DNA of 64,000 bases, taken from assembly GCA_024509875.1 (NCBI GenBank), contig JAMPIV010018788.1, forward strand, positions 1 through 64,000, in the 5' to 3' direction. Origin of the DNA: Oreohelix idahoensis. Taxonomy: Eukaryota; Mollusca; Gastropoda; Stylommatophora; Oreohelicidae. The position numbers and the translations under genes were made by a program. A model generated the notes under the pieces. That model saw nothing but the letters and a program-made list of their open reading frames with translations. It searched no databases and was not told the DNA's origin. Shown here in pieces: positions 21,775 to 32,612 of this stretch (position 1 is the first letter of the stretch; each line of letters starts with the position of its first letter).

Positions 21775-22902
21775 CTGAACACTACTATTTGTCATGTTAA
21801 ATAGTTTTGGATGATGATCCACTTCTCCCATTGTTTTCCACCATGACGGGTATCTATTATATTCTAATGGAATGTGGCCTATGAATTGGTTACCTCTATC
21901 AATGGTTTTGTGTGCAGGGTGTGTTGGATCTTTTGCCACTTTTGCCAAGTAGTTGAATCTTAGCTCTTTTCTCCTTAGCTCCAGGGGTATGATGCCTAGC
22001 TCTACGTCTAACGCCTCTACTGATGTTCTCTTTAAAGCACCTGCTAATATTGACAGTACCTATTTTTGGACTGTCTAGTTTTTATCTTATTGATAAGAGC
22101 GGCTGATTCATAGAACACACTGGCATAGTCAACTTTACCCATAATAAATGATTTATAGAAGGTAATCATTGTCTTATTGCAGGCTCCTTAACCACATTCT
22201 TTCATATATTTTAGCATTTTAATAAGTCTCCTACTGTTTTCTACTAATAAGTCTATGTGTCTTCTTTAGTTTAGTTGCTTGTCTAGTACCGTACCCAGAA
22301 ATCTAGCTGTTTCTGCTGTACATACTGTTTGCTCATTAATGTTAATTTCAATTATATTTTTTTTAATTACACGCCTTCAACTGAAGATCATTCCTACTGG
22401 TTTCTAACGTTTAGATTATCTCCCCACTCTTGTATCCAGCCGGCTACTTTATCGATTGGTTTGTGTACTGGTTTATAGATAAATGGAAGATTTCTTCCAG
22501 TTCTCTATATCGCTGCATCATCTCGGCAAACTGAGAGAAGTTGGTATTTGAGTCTTTAAACTCGTCTCCTAGGTCGTTGATCTTAATCGTAAATATTGAT
22601 ATTGATATTACTGATCCCTGTGGGATTCCATTCAGTTGTTCATAAACATCGGATCTATCATTGTTTATTTGTACCATGAAATATCTATCCTGCATGAAGT
22701 TTTCTAGAAAATAATAAGTTCTACCTACTATACCAAATTTCCTAATCTTATATATTGCACCCTCCCTCCAACACTCATCATGTGCTCTTGCTACATCAAG
22801 GAATATTGCTGCTATCATTTCTTTCTTTTTGAAGCTTGTTTTAACATCATGTTCCAGCTTCAACAGTTGCTCTATTCTACTATGATGGCTTCTAAAGCCC
22901 GC
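21775..22902 (-). pseudogene. LINE ORF2, palm and 3' half (right part of the split LINE)
   Basis: On the minus strand: GFRSHHSRIEQLL, MIAAIFLDVARAHDE (palm motif A), NGIPQGSVIS (motif B) and FSQFAEMMQ where a FADD-type motif C belongs, so a catalytic aspartate is lost. Below about 22440 the frame has many stops, although AGWIQEWGDNLNV is still readable. The codons at 22902 continue exactly into those at 39977 (NLYSSNEAG joined to FRS) once G3 and one CCCGC are removed. Jockey-type with an APE endonuclease in the other half. Confidence 0.88.
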
Positions 22903-24502
22903 TGTTAAATATAATGTTAAATATACTCTTTGTTGAATTCCACCAGAGTTAAATGCTGTTTCTATATATACTGTTGAATGGTGTATAGATATGAAGTTGT
23001 ATTGTTCCTTGTTCACACTGACATCAACTATTTACAGGACCACAGTGTTAAGAGGTATGGTGGTCGGTGGAAGCTCCAATGTTAAAGACTTGTTGTTGGC
23101 CCCAGCGTTGCTCGTCAGAGTGGTTGTTAGGAATAGGAATATCAACTCGACCTACGCAGTGGTGTGTAGACATAGAGTTAGAGTATAATACGCGAATGAT
23201 GAAAGAGTTCGAAGAGTTGATAAATGTTCTTTTTCTCACTCATGTATGGCTGGAAGTCATCGACGCCAACTGCTGTGTACTTTTTGTTACAGTTTAATTG
23301 GACGTACACATTCGACAGCACGGATACAGTGACAAATCACAGGTTGGCATAATACATCATGGTACAATTGATAAATGGTCTTGCAATGATACATGGGCAC
23401 TCGTTGCATAATAGTACAATGGAATGTCAGTAGACAAGCACTCAGTATTGCCCATATATATATATCATCTGAGTTTACTGACAAAGCACGTCAGTTTATA
23501 AACAATATTCAAGATGGCTTCTAGACCTAACCTCGTCTAGCGAAGATTCCTTTAAATAATGTTCAGCACATATTTTTTCATATAATCATATTGAACCGCT
23601 AGTAATGGGTTCTCATCTGTAGCAGTGATCTCTGGACTCATCAAGCGATAATACGAGGCATCCCTTTCTCTTCCTGATAGTCCACAAATATCCGTATACA
23701 AGATGGATTCTGGTGAGCTGTCACTCACGTTTGGATACAGACCATGAATCTGTATTAAAGTTAGTCATTTATTAAATGTTCTCATTGCTCTGTAGATTCT
23801 ATCATGATACAATTGACTTCATCATACAAGATATAGTGCTGCTAGAAATGAATGTCATCTTCATCTGGTTAAATATTCCCTCAGACGTACAAATCGTGCG
23901 TCTGCCTAACGAAAACGATGGCTTCGTAAGAGAGGTCATAAGAAGTGCTTTTGTTACCTTGGTATCAGAAATATGAATCTGCCATTCCTTGGCAATCAGA
24001 ATAAACACTGGGGTAAAGCATACACGATAGGTCTAGACGACTATCACTTTCCCCATAAATATTGAGACCACTTTTCCCGGCGACAAGCCGATACAGAAAC
24101 ACAACAGCGCCCATCAGGGCGAAGCCAAATCACAACTCCCTAGCCACACATCCGCTGAACAGCCTTTGACCTTTCTAGCGACAAAGAACATTTAGTTCGA
24201 TTTAGATATGTAAAGATATACAGATATAAGACAGACTCGTCCTACCTAGACAAACAATACACATAAATTCAGGCCATAGATATTCTGAAGCAAGAACAAT
24301 CTATTTCTACCCAAACAAAGAATAAATCGCAGTAAAGCTGGATTCATTCGCGGAGTTCGATCTGAGACTCCTTTCAAGGGAAGTAACTCAATAATGACTT
24401 TTCCTTAAGCAAAAAAGTTTCTATTTTGTTTACAAAATATTTGCGAACATAACAAGCATACAAATGTATAATATTGCAAGATATCAAAGACTGCACGTAA
24501 CA
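22903..24502 (-). repeat. G3 3' LTR (1600 bp, full length)
   Basis: On the minus strand it begins TGTTACGTGCAG at 24502 and ends ATTTAACA at 22903, against the CCCGC duplication. The part 23046-24502 matches 38514-39971 with about 30 differences. The terminal 143 bases at 22903-23045 have no counterpart in the 5' LTR. Confidence 0.85.
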
Positions 24503-24981
24503 GTCTTACCACACCTCCCGGGAAAAAAAATGAAACATTTTTTTTTTTTGAAATACATCTAGGAGCAACGTACAATAGGCTCACAACGCATGAATAATGC
24601 GCAGATGCAAATATCAGGAATAAATATAACGCCTAATATGAGGCTAAGTCGACTTATGAAGCGACTGGTGAGAATGTATCTCATAATCTGAGAGAAATTA
24701 TTTCTCTACAAGTAAATTTTTCCAGGAAGGTGTCACCGTATAATACAATTCTGGCATTACACAATGCATACAAAAAATTCATACCATAATTTCGTATTAG
24801 ATATCTTAAATTTATGATTTATGAAGAAAAAATCATCAAAGCACAGCGGTGAATAAACATCAATGAACCGCTATGTAGTGATACAATCATTATATTATTA
24901 AATTACAAATGTGTATCTATCATGATATAGAAAAGGAACTACTATAGAACTAGACATATCAAGAAGTCTAAGCCCTAATAG
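24503..24981 (-). other. G3 3' UTR and polypurine tract
   Basis: On the minus strand the tract CCCGGGAGGTGTGGTAAGAC abuts the 3' LTR (24503-24522). The next block shares the CTATTGTACGTTGCTCCTAG region and an oligo-A run with G2, supporting a common origin of the 3' ends. Confidence 0.75.
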
Positions 24982-27900
24982 TTATGAGGAATCATGTGGG
25001 CATCTTGACAGAATGTCTGCCATCACATTATCTGATCCACGAATAGCTCGCACAGAGAAATGAAAAGGTTGAAGAGCAATTGCATATCGAGTAGACCTCG
25101 AGCTCTTCAAATTCTTACTCTGTATAGCAGTAAGAGCTTTTTGGTCGGTTTCTACTATGAAATGTGCGCCTAGAAGGAATCTTTGTAGTTTGAGGATCGA
25201 CCAAACCATAGCTAATAGCTCACGGTCTAAAACCGAATAATTCCTTTCTGCCGCATTAAGTTTTCTGGAAATATACATTACAGGATGCAGAGTTCCAGAG
25301 TACTCTTGCATTAGTGCCGCTCCAATCCCAGTGGATGAAGCGTCACTACGAAGAACGAATGTCTTATCTTTAGTAGGTAACACTAAAATAGGTGGTGTTG
25401 AAAACAATGTTTTAATCTTATCCAAGAGCATTGGCATTCCTGAGACCAGTGGACCATATTAGGCGAACCTTTCTTTAGAAGTGTAGAAAGAGGTGCCATG
25501 ATAGAGGATAGATTCTGAATGAATCTGCCATAAAATTGAATAAGACCTAACAGACTTCTCACCTGTTTTTTAGTCTTAGGGATAGAGATGTTAAGTATCT
25601 TACTAGTATTATGGTCCTCTGTCTTTAGGAAACCATGACCAACTCGGTGGCCTAGGAAAGAAATTTCGCTAAAACCAATATAGGCTTTAGAGGGTTTCGC
25701 TGTCAGGTTGTGCTCGCGCAAAGTAGACAGCAATTCATCTAACCCTGAATAGTGATCTTCCCAAGTATCGCTGAAAAGACAGATGTCGTCTAGATATGCA
25801 ATGACATCTGACCGATAAGATAGGATTCGGCGCATCATGCGTACGAATGTAGCTGGTGCGTTCATAAGACCGAAAGGCATAAAATTCCATTGGAACAAAC
25901 CTCTAGGTGTTGAAAAAGCCGTGAGAGGTTTGGCGCGTTCAGATAAAGGAACTTGCCAATATCCTTTAGACAAATCAAGTTTAGTGAAAAAATGAGATTT
26001 GGAGAGTCGAGTAAGTAGCTCTTCCAGTAAAGGCATAGGTTCGGCATCGAACTTCGTTACTTGATTCAATTTGCGATAGTCAACGCAAAGACGTATGTTA
26101 TTGTCTTTTTTCCGAACAATAACCATCGGCGAAGAATATGCAGAGGTGGATGGTTCGATTATTTTCAAATCTATCATCTCATCCAACTCTTTCTCGACCT
26201 GTGCTTGAAAATGTATAGGTATAGGATAAGGTCTAACCCTAATAGGAGTATGGTCAGTTAGAACAATGTCATGTTCAATGACATGAGTTTGTCCAGGGAT
26301 GTCAGTGAGTACATCCTGAAATGTTTGCAACATAGTTGAAACTTGTCGCTGTTCTCCTAGAGACAAATCAGGAGAGACAGTAACGTTCTTCCATGATTCA
26401 CTAGAATGAAGTGGGATCATTGGAAGAGGAAGATTTACATCTGAAAAACTTGTTTCCTCATCCTGTATCACGGACAGTGATGAGTAATGACCATGTTGTA
26501 CTGGAGAATTGTCCGTTGCTTGGAAAATGGGTTGCAAATAATCCGGACGTTCATGGAATTCAGTAAGCATATTGATGTGGAAGGTTTTATGCTTCCCATC
26601 AATATCGACAATATAGTCGACATCGGAAATTTTCGATATTATATCGTACGGACCTTTCCAAGAAATAAGTAATCTGTTTTCCCTACAAGGTAGTAATACA
26701 AATGCTTTGTCACCAGGACAAAGTTGTCGTAAGCATCTCTTCTTATTGGCAAATTGCCTTGCCTTCTGTTTCGCAAATTCAGAAGAAGAAGTTGCTAATT
26801 TGCATGCTTCGATAATCTTTTGTCTCAACGCGATGACATATTCGTAGGATGACTTTGTGTCATCGTCAATATTGTCAGATGTTATGAGATCGTGAAGCAA
26901 CGACATAGGGCCACGCGGACGCGCGCCAAAGACGAGTTCAAAGGGAGAAAATCCTGTATGTTCATTGGGTACCTCTCTGTAAGCGAAGAGGGCCGCAGGT
27001 AAAACTCTGTCCCAGTCTTGAGGATGATCCTCAGTTATCTTCCCTAGTAAGTTTTTAAGTGTTCTATTAAGGCGTTCGACCATACCATTAGACATTGGAT
27101 GGTAGATACTACTTAAAGATCTATCTATCTGCAGAGTAGACATTACTTGAGACATGGTATCTGATATTAGTTGGGTGCCATGGTCTGACAATATCTCTCC
27201 GGGGAAACCCAGACGAGAAAATATAAGCCAAAGAGCATCTGCAATATCAGCAGTAGTAATGCTCTTCAGAGGAATAGCCTCTGGCCAACGTGTGCACATA
27301 TCAACACACGTCAAGATAAACTGATGTCCTCTGGCAGACTTGATCTTAAATGGACCAATAATGTCTATGGCCATTTTTTGAAACGGCCGAATAGGAATGT
27401 CCGCCGCCTGAATGGGTGCAGCATGCCGTGGACCTTTGGATTTAACTTCCTGACATACTTTACAAGATCGACAATAAATCCGTATGTCCTTGTTTACCAA
27501 TGGCCAAAAGAAAGCCGCAAGGACTCTTGACTTAGTACGGGAAAAACCCATGTGTCCAGCACACTGAGAGTCGTGAGCGTGCTGCAAAATTTTAACTCTC
27601 AAATTCTTGGGAACCAGGATTTGAGAATGACTTGACGTAATGGAGTCTTGAACCATACGTACAAGTACGCCATTCTTCTTTGTAATCCACGATTTACGAC
27701 TTGTGTCTTTATTCGGATCACCTTTAGTTGCAAGAATGAAGAATTTCTTCAGAGTGGGATCATCTTCTTGCTGTTTTATAAACGAGTCACGAGAAATTAC
27801 CAAGGGATCATCTTGGTTATGCACTTCATTATCTTCAGTAGATGAAGTTTGAGGCATATTAAGAGCCTGAGCTCTAGTGACTACAGCGTTAGCAATCTGC

Positions 27901-28322
27901 ATGTTTTGCCTTTCCCACGCGGAAATTTGTTGCGGAGTGCATTCTTTGACTCCATGAATGCGACCGATGATGAGGTCAGCGATCGGATTCGGAAGAAGAC
28001 ATGCGTGTACATCTCCTGTAAAGAAAGGAGTAGCAATCCTAATGATAGCAGTAGAGTATTTCTCTAATGTGCCGCCAAATGTTACACATTTGACTACTTG
28101 TCCAGTGGCACGGGAAGGATCTACGAGTGACTGCCTAACACCAATTGTGGTGCATCCAGAATCAAATAGCACAGAGACTGGATTGTTATTCACTAAACCC
28201 TTATGTAAGACAAGAGAACCTCTTCCATCATGCGCGACTGATGCATGAAGAGCAGGAAGAGGATGGCCACAGCTTAAAGTAGACACTGTGGTTGGCTCAA
28301 ATAATGTTTTGCATTGGGGCAC
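24982..28322 (-). pseudogene. G3 pol: protease, integrase, RT, RNase H in one long frame
   Basis: A 979-codon minus-strand frame (28322-25383) reads protease (LFDSGCTTIG), then integrase (GHMGF, CRSCKVCQE, MAIDIIGP, ILSDHGTQ, NGMVERLNR, WKGPYDII) and then RT (LCVDYRKLN, FTKLDLSKGYWQ, YLDD, FLGH). This shows directly that integrase precedes RT in one polyprotein. A missing base near 25437 moves RNase H into the next frame (25437-24982; RSDASSTGIGAAL, LDRELLAMV, NVMADILSRCP). The stretch SVIQDEETSFSDVNL and following is the integrase-RT linker lost in G2. Only the one frameshift breaks pol, so the damage is light. Confidence 0.93.
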
Positions 28323-29856
28323 TGAGATGCTCTCCCAAAATCAAAAGCGGCACATGCCATATTACTAGCATCATTATTATCTTTACTCTGTTTATAGGCT
28401 TCATGAGACTCTTGTTGTGCAGAGTTTGCCTGAAAATGTGGTTTATGTCTTTTGTTTTGAGATCTACCTCGGTTATTATCACCTCTGTAGTTATTGTTAC
28501 CTCTATTGTAACCCCTATTTGGGTTTGAGTCATAGTTCTCTTGGTTACCATTATCATATTCATTATAATGAGTATCTCTGTAATTATGATCTTGTTGACT
28601 CCAAGACGGATAACCCGGATAGTTTCTATAATTACTTCCTCTACGGAAATTCCTATAATTATGACCACCCCTGTGTCGAGAGCTATCAGCTCGTCTCCAG
28701 TTCTTTGAAGAAGAACCCTGAAATGATTGGTTACCTTGGTTTTGATAACTATTATGGTTACCTTTTTTATCAAATCTGTTTTGAGGTCCCTGAAATCTGT
28801 GTGAATAATTGGGATTGTATGGTGTTGCTGAAGCAACTGGCATACTCTCCTTAATCTTAGTGTTGCCAAAAGTCACGTCGGGGTGTGCAGTGACATATTG
28901 GGAACAATATTCTTCCATTTCCTTTAGAGATTTGGGTTTACGCTCATGTATAAATTCAAGGAATGGTTTGTTAACACATGACATAATCTTATCTCTGAGC
29001 AACAAATCCATAAGTCCTTCATAAGTTTTTTCTGTTTTGGAAAGCTCAATCCAACGATCAACTGTGAGACGTGCCTTTGCAATGAATTCTGAGAATTCTA
29101 CACCTGTCTCAGGCACCATCGTCTTAAACAAAAGGCGATAGCCTTCCTCACTTAGCTGGTATTTTTTATCAAAGCCGCCCTAATGACATCATAATTATCC
29201 TTATCTGCTTCTCCTACAAGGCATAATCTAGTCAAAGATTCACCTTTCAAGTTTTCTGATAATTGATTAGCGTATTGTGATTTATCCACATTATGTGTAC
29301 GACAAGAACGTTCAAATCTATCCAGCCAGAATGTAATATCGTCACTGGACTGATTGAACGGTGGAACCTTAACCTTGTAAGTAGAAGGTTTACCATTACC
29401 ACTAGATGCCTGATTAACATTACTCATACTTGTCAATCTTAATTTCTCTAACTCAAATTCATGTTCTCTTATTGCTTTTTTTTCTTCAGCTTCTCTGTCT
29501 AATCTTTTTTGTTCAGCAGCAGCTTCTCTGTCTAATTTTTTTTTGTTCAGCTTCAAATCTCCTTTCCTCCACCTGCATCTGCAATTTCTTTTGTTCAGCA
29601 GCAGCAGTGGCTTCTCTGTCTAGTCTTTTCTGTTCTGCAGCGGCTTTTCTCTCTTCAGCAGCAGCTTCTAATTTTTTTCTTCTATTTGAAGCTTTCTCTC
29701 CTCTGCAGCAGCTTTTTTCTCTTCAGCAGCAGCAGCAGCTTTTCTCTTTTCTGCAGCTAATGCTTTGTCATATTGAGCAACATCCCATTATTCTAAGTCT
29801 TTACCAGTCTTATCAAGGGATTTCCCTTGTGTAATAAAGTAATCTAATGTAGACAT
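28316..29856 (-). pseudogene. G3 gag with several frameshifts
   Basis: The start codon is at 29856-29854 (MSTLDYF as in G2). It is broken by a TAA near 29790, indels near 29680 and 29550, a missing base near 29155 (LIKNTS in place of the LIKRYQLSE seen in G2) and one near 28316 (before QCKTLF). Between them the coiled coil (EAEEKKAIREHEFELEKLRL), capsid (DDITFWLDRFERSCR), SCAN-like part (GVEFSEFIAKARLTVDRW) and the Asn/Arg/Tyr/Gly-rich tail are readable. Several breaks sit in A or T runs. T1 lies immediately upstream of the start codon. Confidence 0.88.
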
Positions 29857-29859
29857 GAT

Positions 29860-30536
29860 TGTAGCCGTGTACATAGTTGTTCCTTTGGAAACAGGCTATA
29901 AAAAAACCAGATTAGCATATAAATTTCTACTTTCCGAGAAACAGATCAAATGTTAATTGGGATAGAGTCGCGTTACATGTCAAAATTAGTCACGTGATTT
30001 TTATCCAATCGTGAGCTCAGAAAAATTTAGAAGGGACACGAATTTCCCCAACAACCTAGTTAGTGAAAAAGGACGCGTCTAGGTAAGGAGACAAGCAAAT
30101 TTTTGCTGATAACGCAGTGGTTTTACTGCATGAAAGTTATTCAAGTGAAGAATTAGAAATTCCAGGAATGATGGCATGTTCTCTTCAATGTGCATTTTTT
30201 TGTGTATTTAACTTCTATATTCGAAGTCTGTAAGTAGGAGCTAATTACTAATCAATTACTGACCCATTGTTGCAGATTTAGAAAAAGGATTCATGGCCGC
30301 AAGTTGCGCCTATGAGTTGAATGCAGAGATGATGGAATTTGCTCTGTACAAGCATAAATTGATCAAATTGCAAAATATGAGCATATAACGAAACCCCTTG
30401 AGAATAATGAATTAATCGGTCTGAAGTGGAACAGCCTATATGAAATTGGATCAACGAAAACTGGTATTTAAACAGAAAAAGTAGACAGGAGTTGGATAGG
30501 CCTGATTCATACAAGTGTCAATTCCTCATGCTAGAT
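29860..30536 (+). repeat. T1 5' LTR, 3'-truncated
   Basis: TGTAGCCGTGTACATAG to CATGCTAGAT, matching 36295-36970 with about ten differences. After 30536 the two copies diverge at once; the last 345 bases of the LTR are replaced by a 37-base stretch before TGGTGCCCGTG. Confidence 0.88.
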
Positions 30537-30573
30537 AATCCAAGACCTTGTTGCATTTGCACACATTTCAACT

Positions 30574-30664
30574 TGGTGCCCGTGATCAGTCCTCATTAAA
30601 AAGGTATTGAGCAGGAAAACACCCTAGAAGCAACTCAACTTGTTGCCTAGTGACCAGTCCTCTA
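30574..30664 (+). other. T1 duplicated primer-site region
   Basis: TGGTGCCCGTGATCAGTCCTC (from 30574) and a diverged second unit TGTTGCCTAGTGACCAGTCC (from 30641) are 67 bases apart. T2 shows the same arrangement at 47443 and 47502. Confidence 0.55.
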
Positions 30665-30683
30665 AAAAAGAGCAGAAGCGAAG

Positions 30684-31390
30684 ATGGACCTAAGGAGGAA
30701 ATACCCACACCAAGAGTACAACAACAGCAGCAAACGCATGCACAACCATTACAGCCCACCGATTGACATGGCTAAGAAATATTTGCTGACGGGAAGTTAC
30801 CCTATGCAGCATGAGCCATCACTGTGTCAGAGCTTTGCCCATCAGTTCCCCTCCCCAAGTTTCTCCAACCCACGCCGCCCCCTGACTCTGACAAGGAAAA
30901 AAATCGTTTTCTGACGGGAGGTTATCCCAAACGTAAATCCTTGAGCTTACATCCCATTATTCATGGGGCAGACATAAAGTATTGTAATTACACCTCTATC
31001 AGGAGGAATGCAGTAACAACACACGCGGATGCGGAAAGTTACTCTGTCGAAAATTTAAGAAACCTACGATACCCATGTTTACCAACACATCATACCGAGG
31101 ACACAGATAGTACGCTGTATCATTTTAACAGACGTGCTAAGAATCACTGGACGAGTTTAAATAGAAGAGATTGCCGCATTGCAGTCCGAAGCCTATTCAC
31201 CAATGTCAAAAGTCATAGGACCTACGAAATAAAGAATCTCCATGCATCTGACAGGGAATGCATTGTCACCACAGATGAAGGTTTTCGTGCTGTTGTAAAA
31301 CCACTACATCCATGGCGAAGACCATTTCTTGAACGTCAACAGGTCAGTTCTGTGAAAGTAAACACGACGCTACATACCCCCCCCTCATAA
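30684..31390 (+). pseudogene. T1 ORF1 remnant, basic protein of unknown function
   Basis: The ATG at 30684 opens 76 codons (MDLRRKYPHQEYN..). A second overlapping frame, open from 30824 but with no internal ATG, carries 188 codons to 31390. The motif LTGSYP in the first and LTGGYPKRK in the second suggest one original protein with an internal repeat, broken by a frameshift near 30830-30890. The sequence is rich in Arg, His and Tyr (FNRRAKNHW, LNRRDCRIAVRSL, PLHPWRRPF). The nucleotide start resembles the gag start of T2 (a CACATGCACAACCA-like block), so it may derive from gag. No known domain was recognised. Confidence 0.5.
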
Positions 31391-31427
31391 TAGACTAACC
31401 CGAATCGTGCACAAACAAGAAGAATTT

Positions 31428-32612
31428 ATGAATGAACCAAAGACGACCTCTGTCGCGACACAAACAGAGAATAGAGCTGCAGTTTCAGCAACACAGACAG
31501 ACACTGACACACCAAGTCAAGTTTGCGACCCCGTAGCACCAGTGAAACAGTTCGCCCAACAGAAATCCTTCAATGCTATCCCAGTTACTGCACTGAGCAC
31601 AGAGAGGCTGCAGGAAGAAATAAATGACATCTTGAGGAAGGGTGATTTCAGCGTTCTCACGGTCAAATTAGTGTATGAATTACTAGAGGATAAATTTGCT
31701 GTGAACTTGTCTGCCAAACAAGATGAGATACGTTGTTTAGTAATAAACACGGTTCAACAGGATGATGGCACTCTTGAACACTATAACAGCACGTTAGATC
31801 GGGATGAAAGCAAGATTACCCTACAAGAGAAGAATTCTACAGAAGTATCCATCCGACCCATTAGAAGGGCAAAATATTGTTATCGCTCCACATGTTCGGT
31901 CCCCTTTAACGACACAGATTCTGACATGGACACACAAGAACCAATAGACCAAAGTTTTCACACCGACGAAATATCCAATATCTGCCCTGTTCAAACATAC
32001 GGTGAGATAGTAACCAACAAGTATGAAAGAGACTCTGGTATAGATTCGCCTGGTCCTAGTTGCACAACTGATACATCATTCGCTAGTACGTCATCCCCGG
32101 AGATTCAAGCAGCTGGCAAACGTACCTGTTTTTCTTCATCAGACGCATCATCTCCTGTCATTAAATGCATGAAATTGCCACAAAATGAGATCAGACGAAA
32201 AATATTGAAGAAACGCTATCGTGTTCCAAAGCCCAGCCGAGAAGTGTTAGCCTCAGCTCTACTAGTCAAAAACAACAGTGTGCAAATTACTGCGCCCACT
32301 GTCAAAGACGTTAACGTACCACAGGCCCCAGTCAGAAGAAAAATCAAGGCGAAACATATACCTGCCTCAAAACTAACAGATGTTCCAGCCATACAAACCC
32401 TAACCACAGTGAAACCATCACCACAATCAAATGATGTTAAGCCATCACCGCATTCGTCAATATCCTCAGTGCCCCAACAATCAGCAAATGCAGTGTCGTC
32501 GCCTATCACACCCGTCACCACTGCTACTCAGTATGATGCTCGCCTAAGCAGTCGGGAAATTGCAATGCTCGAGGCGATGGAAAAAGTCAAAGACCTCGCA
32601 AAGCTATTCTGA
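31428..32612 (+). CDS. T1 ORF2: intact frame with DEK_C-like segment
   Basis: The open frame extends from 31407, but the first ATG is at 31428, giving about 394 residues to TGA at 32612. N-terminal: two TQT motifs (VATQTE, SATQTD), the core of dynein light chain LC8 binding sites. Residues about 64-115 (LQEEINDILRKGDFSVLTVK, then YELLEDKFAVNL..KQDEI) match the DEK_C pattern I..IL..aD...LT.K.v...LE..F.v.L..r..eI. That small helical fold binds DNA in DEK and related chromatin proteins. The remainder is Ser/Thr/Pro-rich and disordered-looking. It contains DSGIDSPGPS (beta-TrCP degron form), two basic clusters (RRKILKKRYR, RRKIKAK) and a helical end (REIAMLEAMEKVKDLAK). It has no retroviral motif. 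Survival intact beside decayed frames suggests recent selection or a recent insertion. Confidence 0.7.
   Translation: MNEPKTTSVATQTENRAAVSATQTDTDTPSQVCDPVAPVKQFAQQKSFNAIPVTALSTERLQEEINDILRKGDFSVLTVKLVYELLEDKFAVNLSAKQDEIRCLVINTVQQDDGTLEHYNSTLDRDESKITLQEKNSTEVSIRPIRRAKYCYRSTCSVPFNDTDSDMDTQEPIDQSFHTDEISNICPVQTYGEIVTNKYERDSGIDSPGPSCTTDTSFASTSSPEIQAAGKRTCFSSSDASSPVIKCMKLPQNEIRRKILKKRYRVPKPSREVLASALLVKNNSVQITAPTVKDVNVPQAPVRRKIKAKHIPASKLTDVPAIQTLTTVKPSPQSNDVKPSPHSSISSVPQQSANAVSSPITPVTTATQYDARLSSREIAMLEAMEKVKDLAKLF

Noticed and set aside
22898..23051. G3 LTR ending at 23046 with no target duplication
   Set aside because: The LINE codons and CCCGC show that the true border is 22903; the shorter end reflects the deleted 5' LTR.
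30824..31390. Independent 188-codon gene
   Set aside because: It has no internal ATG and begins only at a non-ATG codon, so it is more likely the frameshifted continuation of the frame from 30684.
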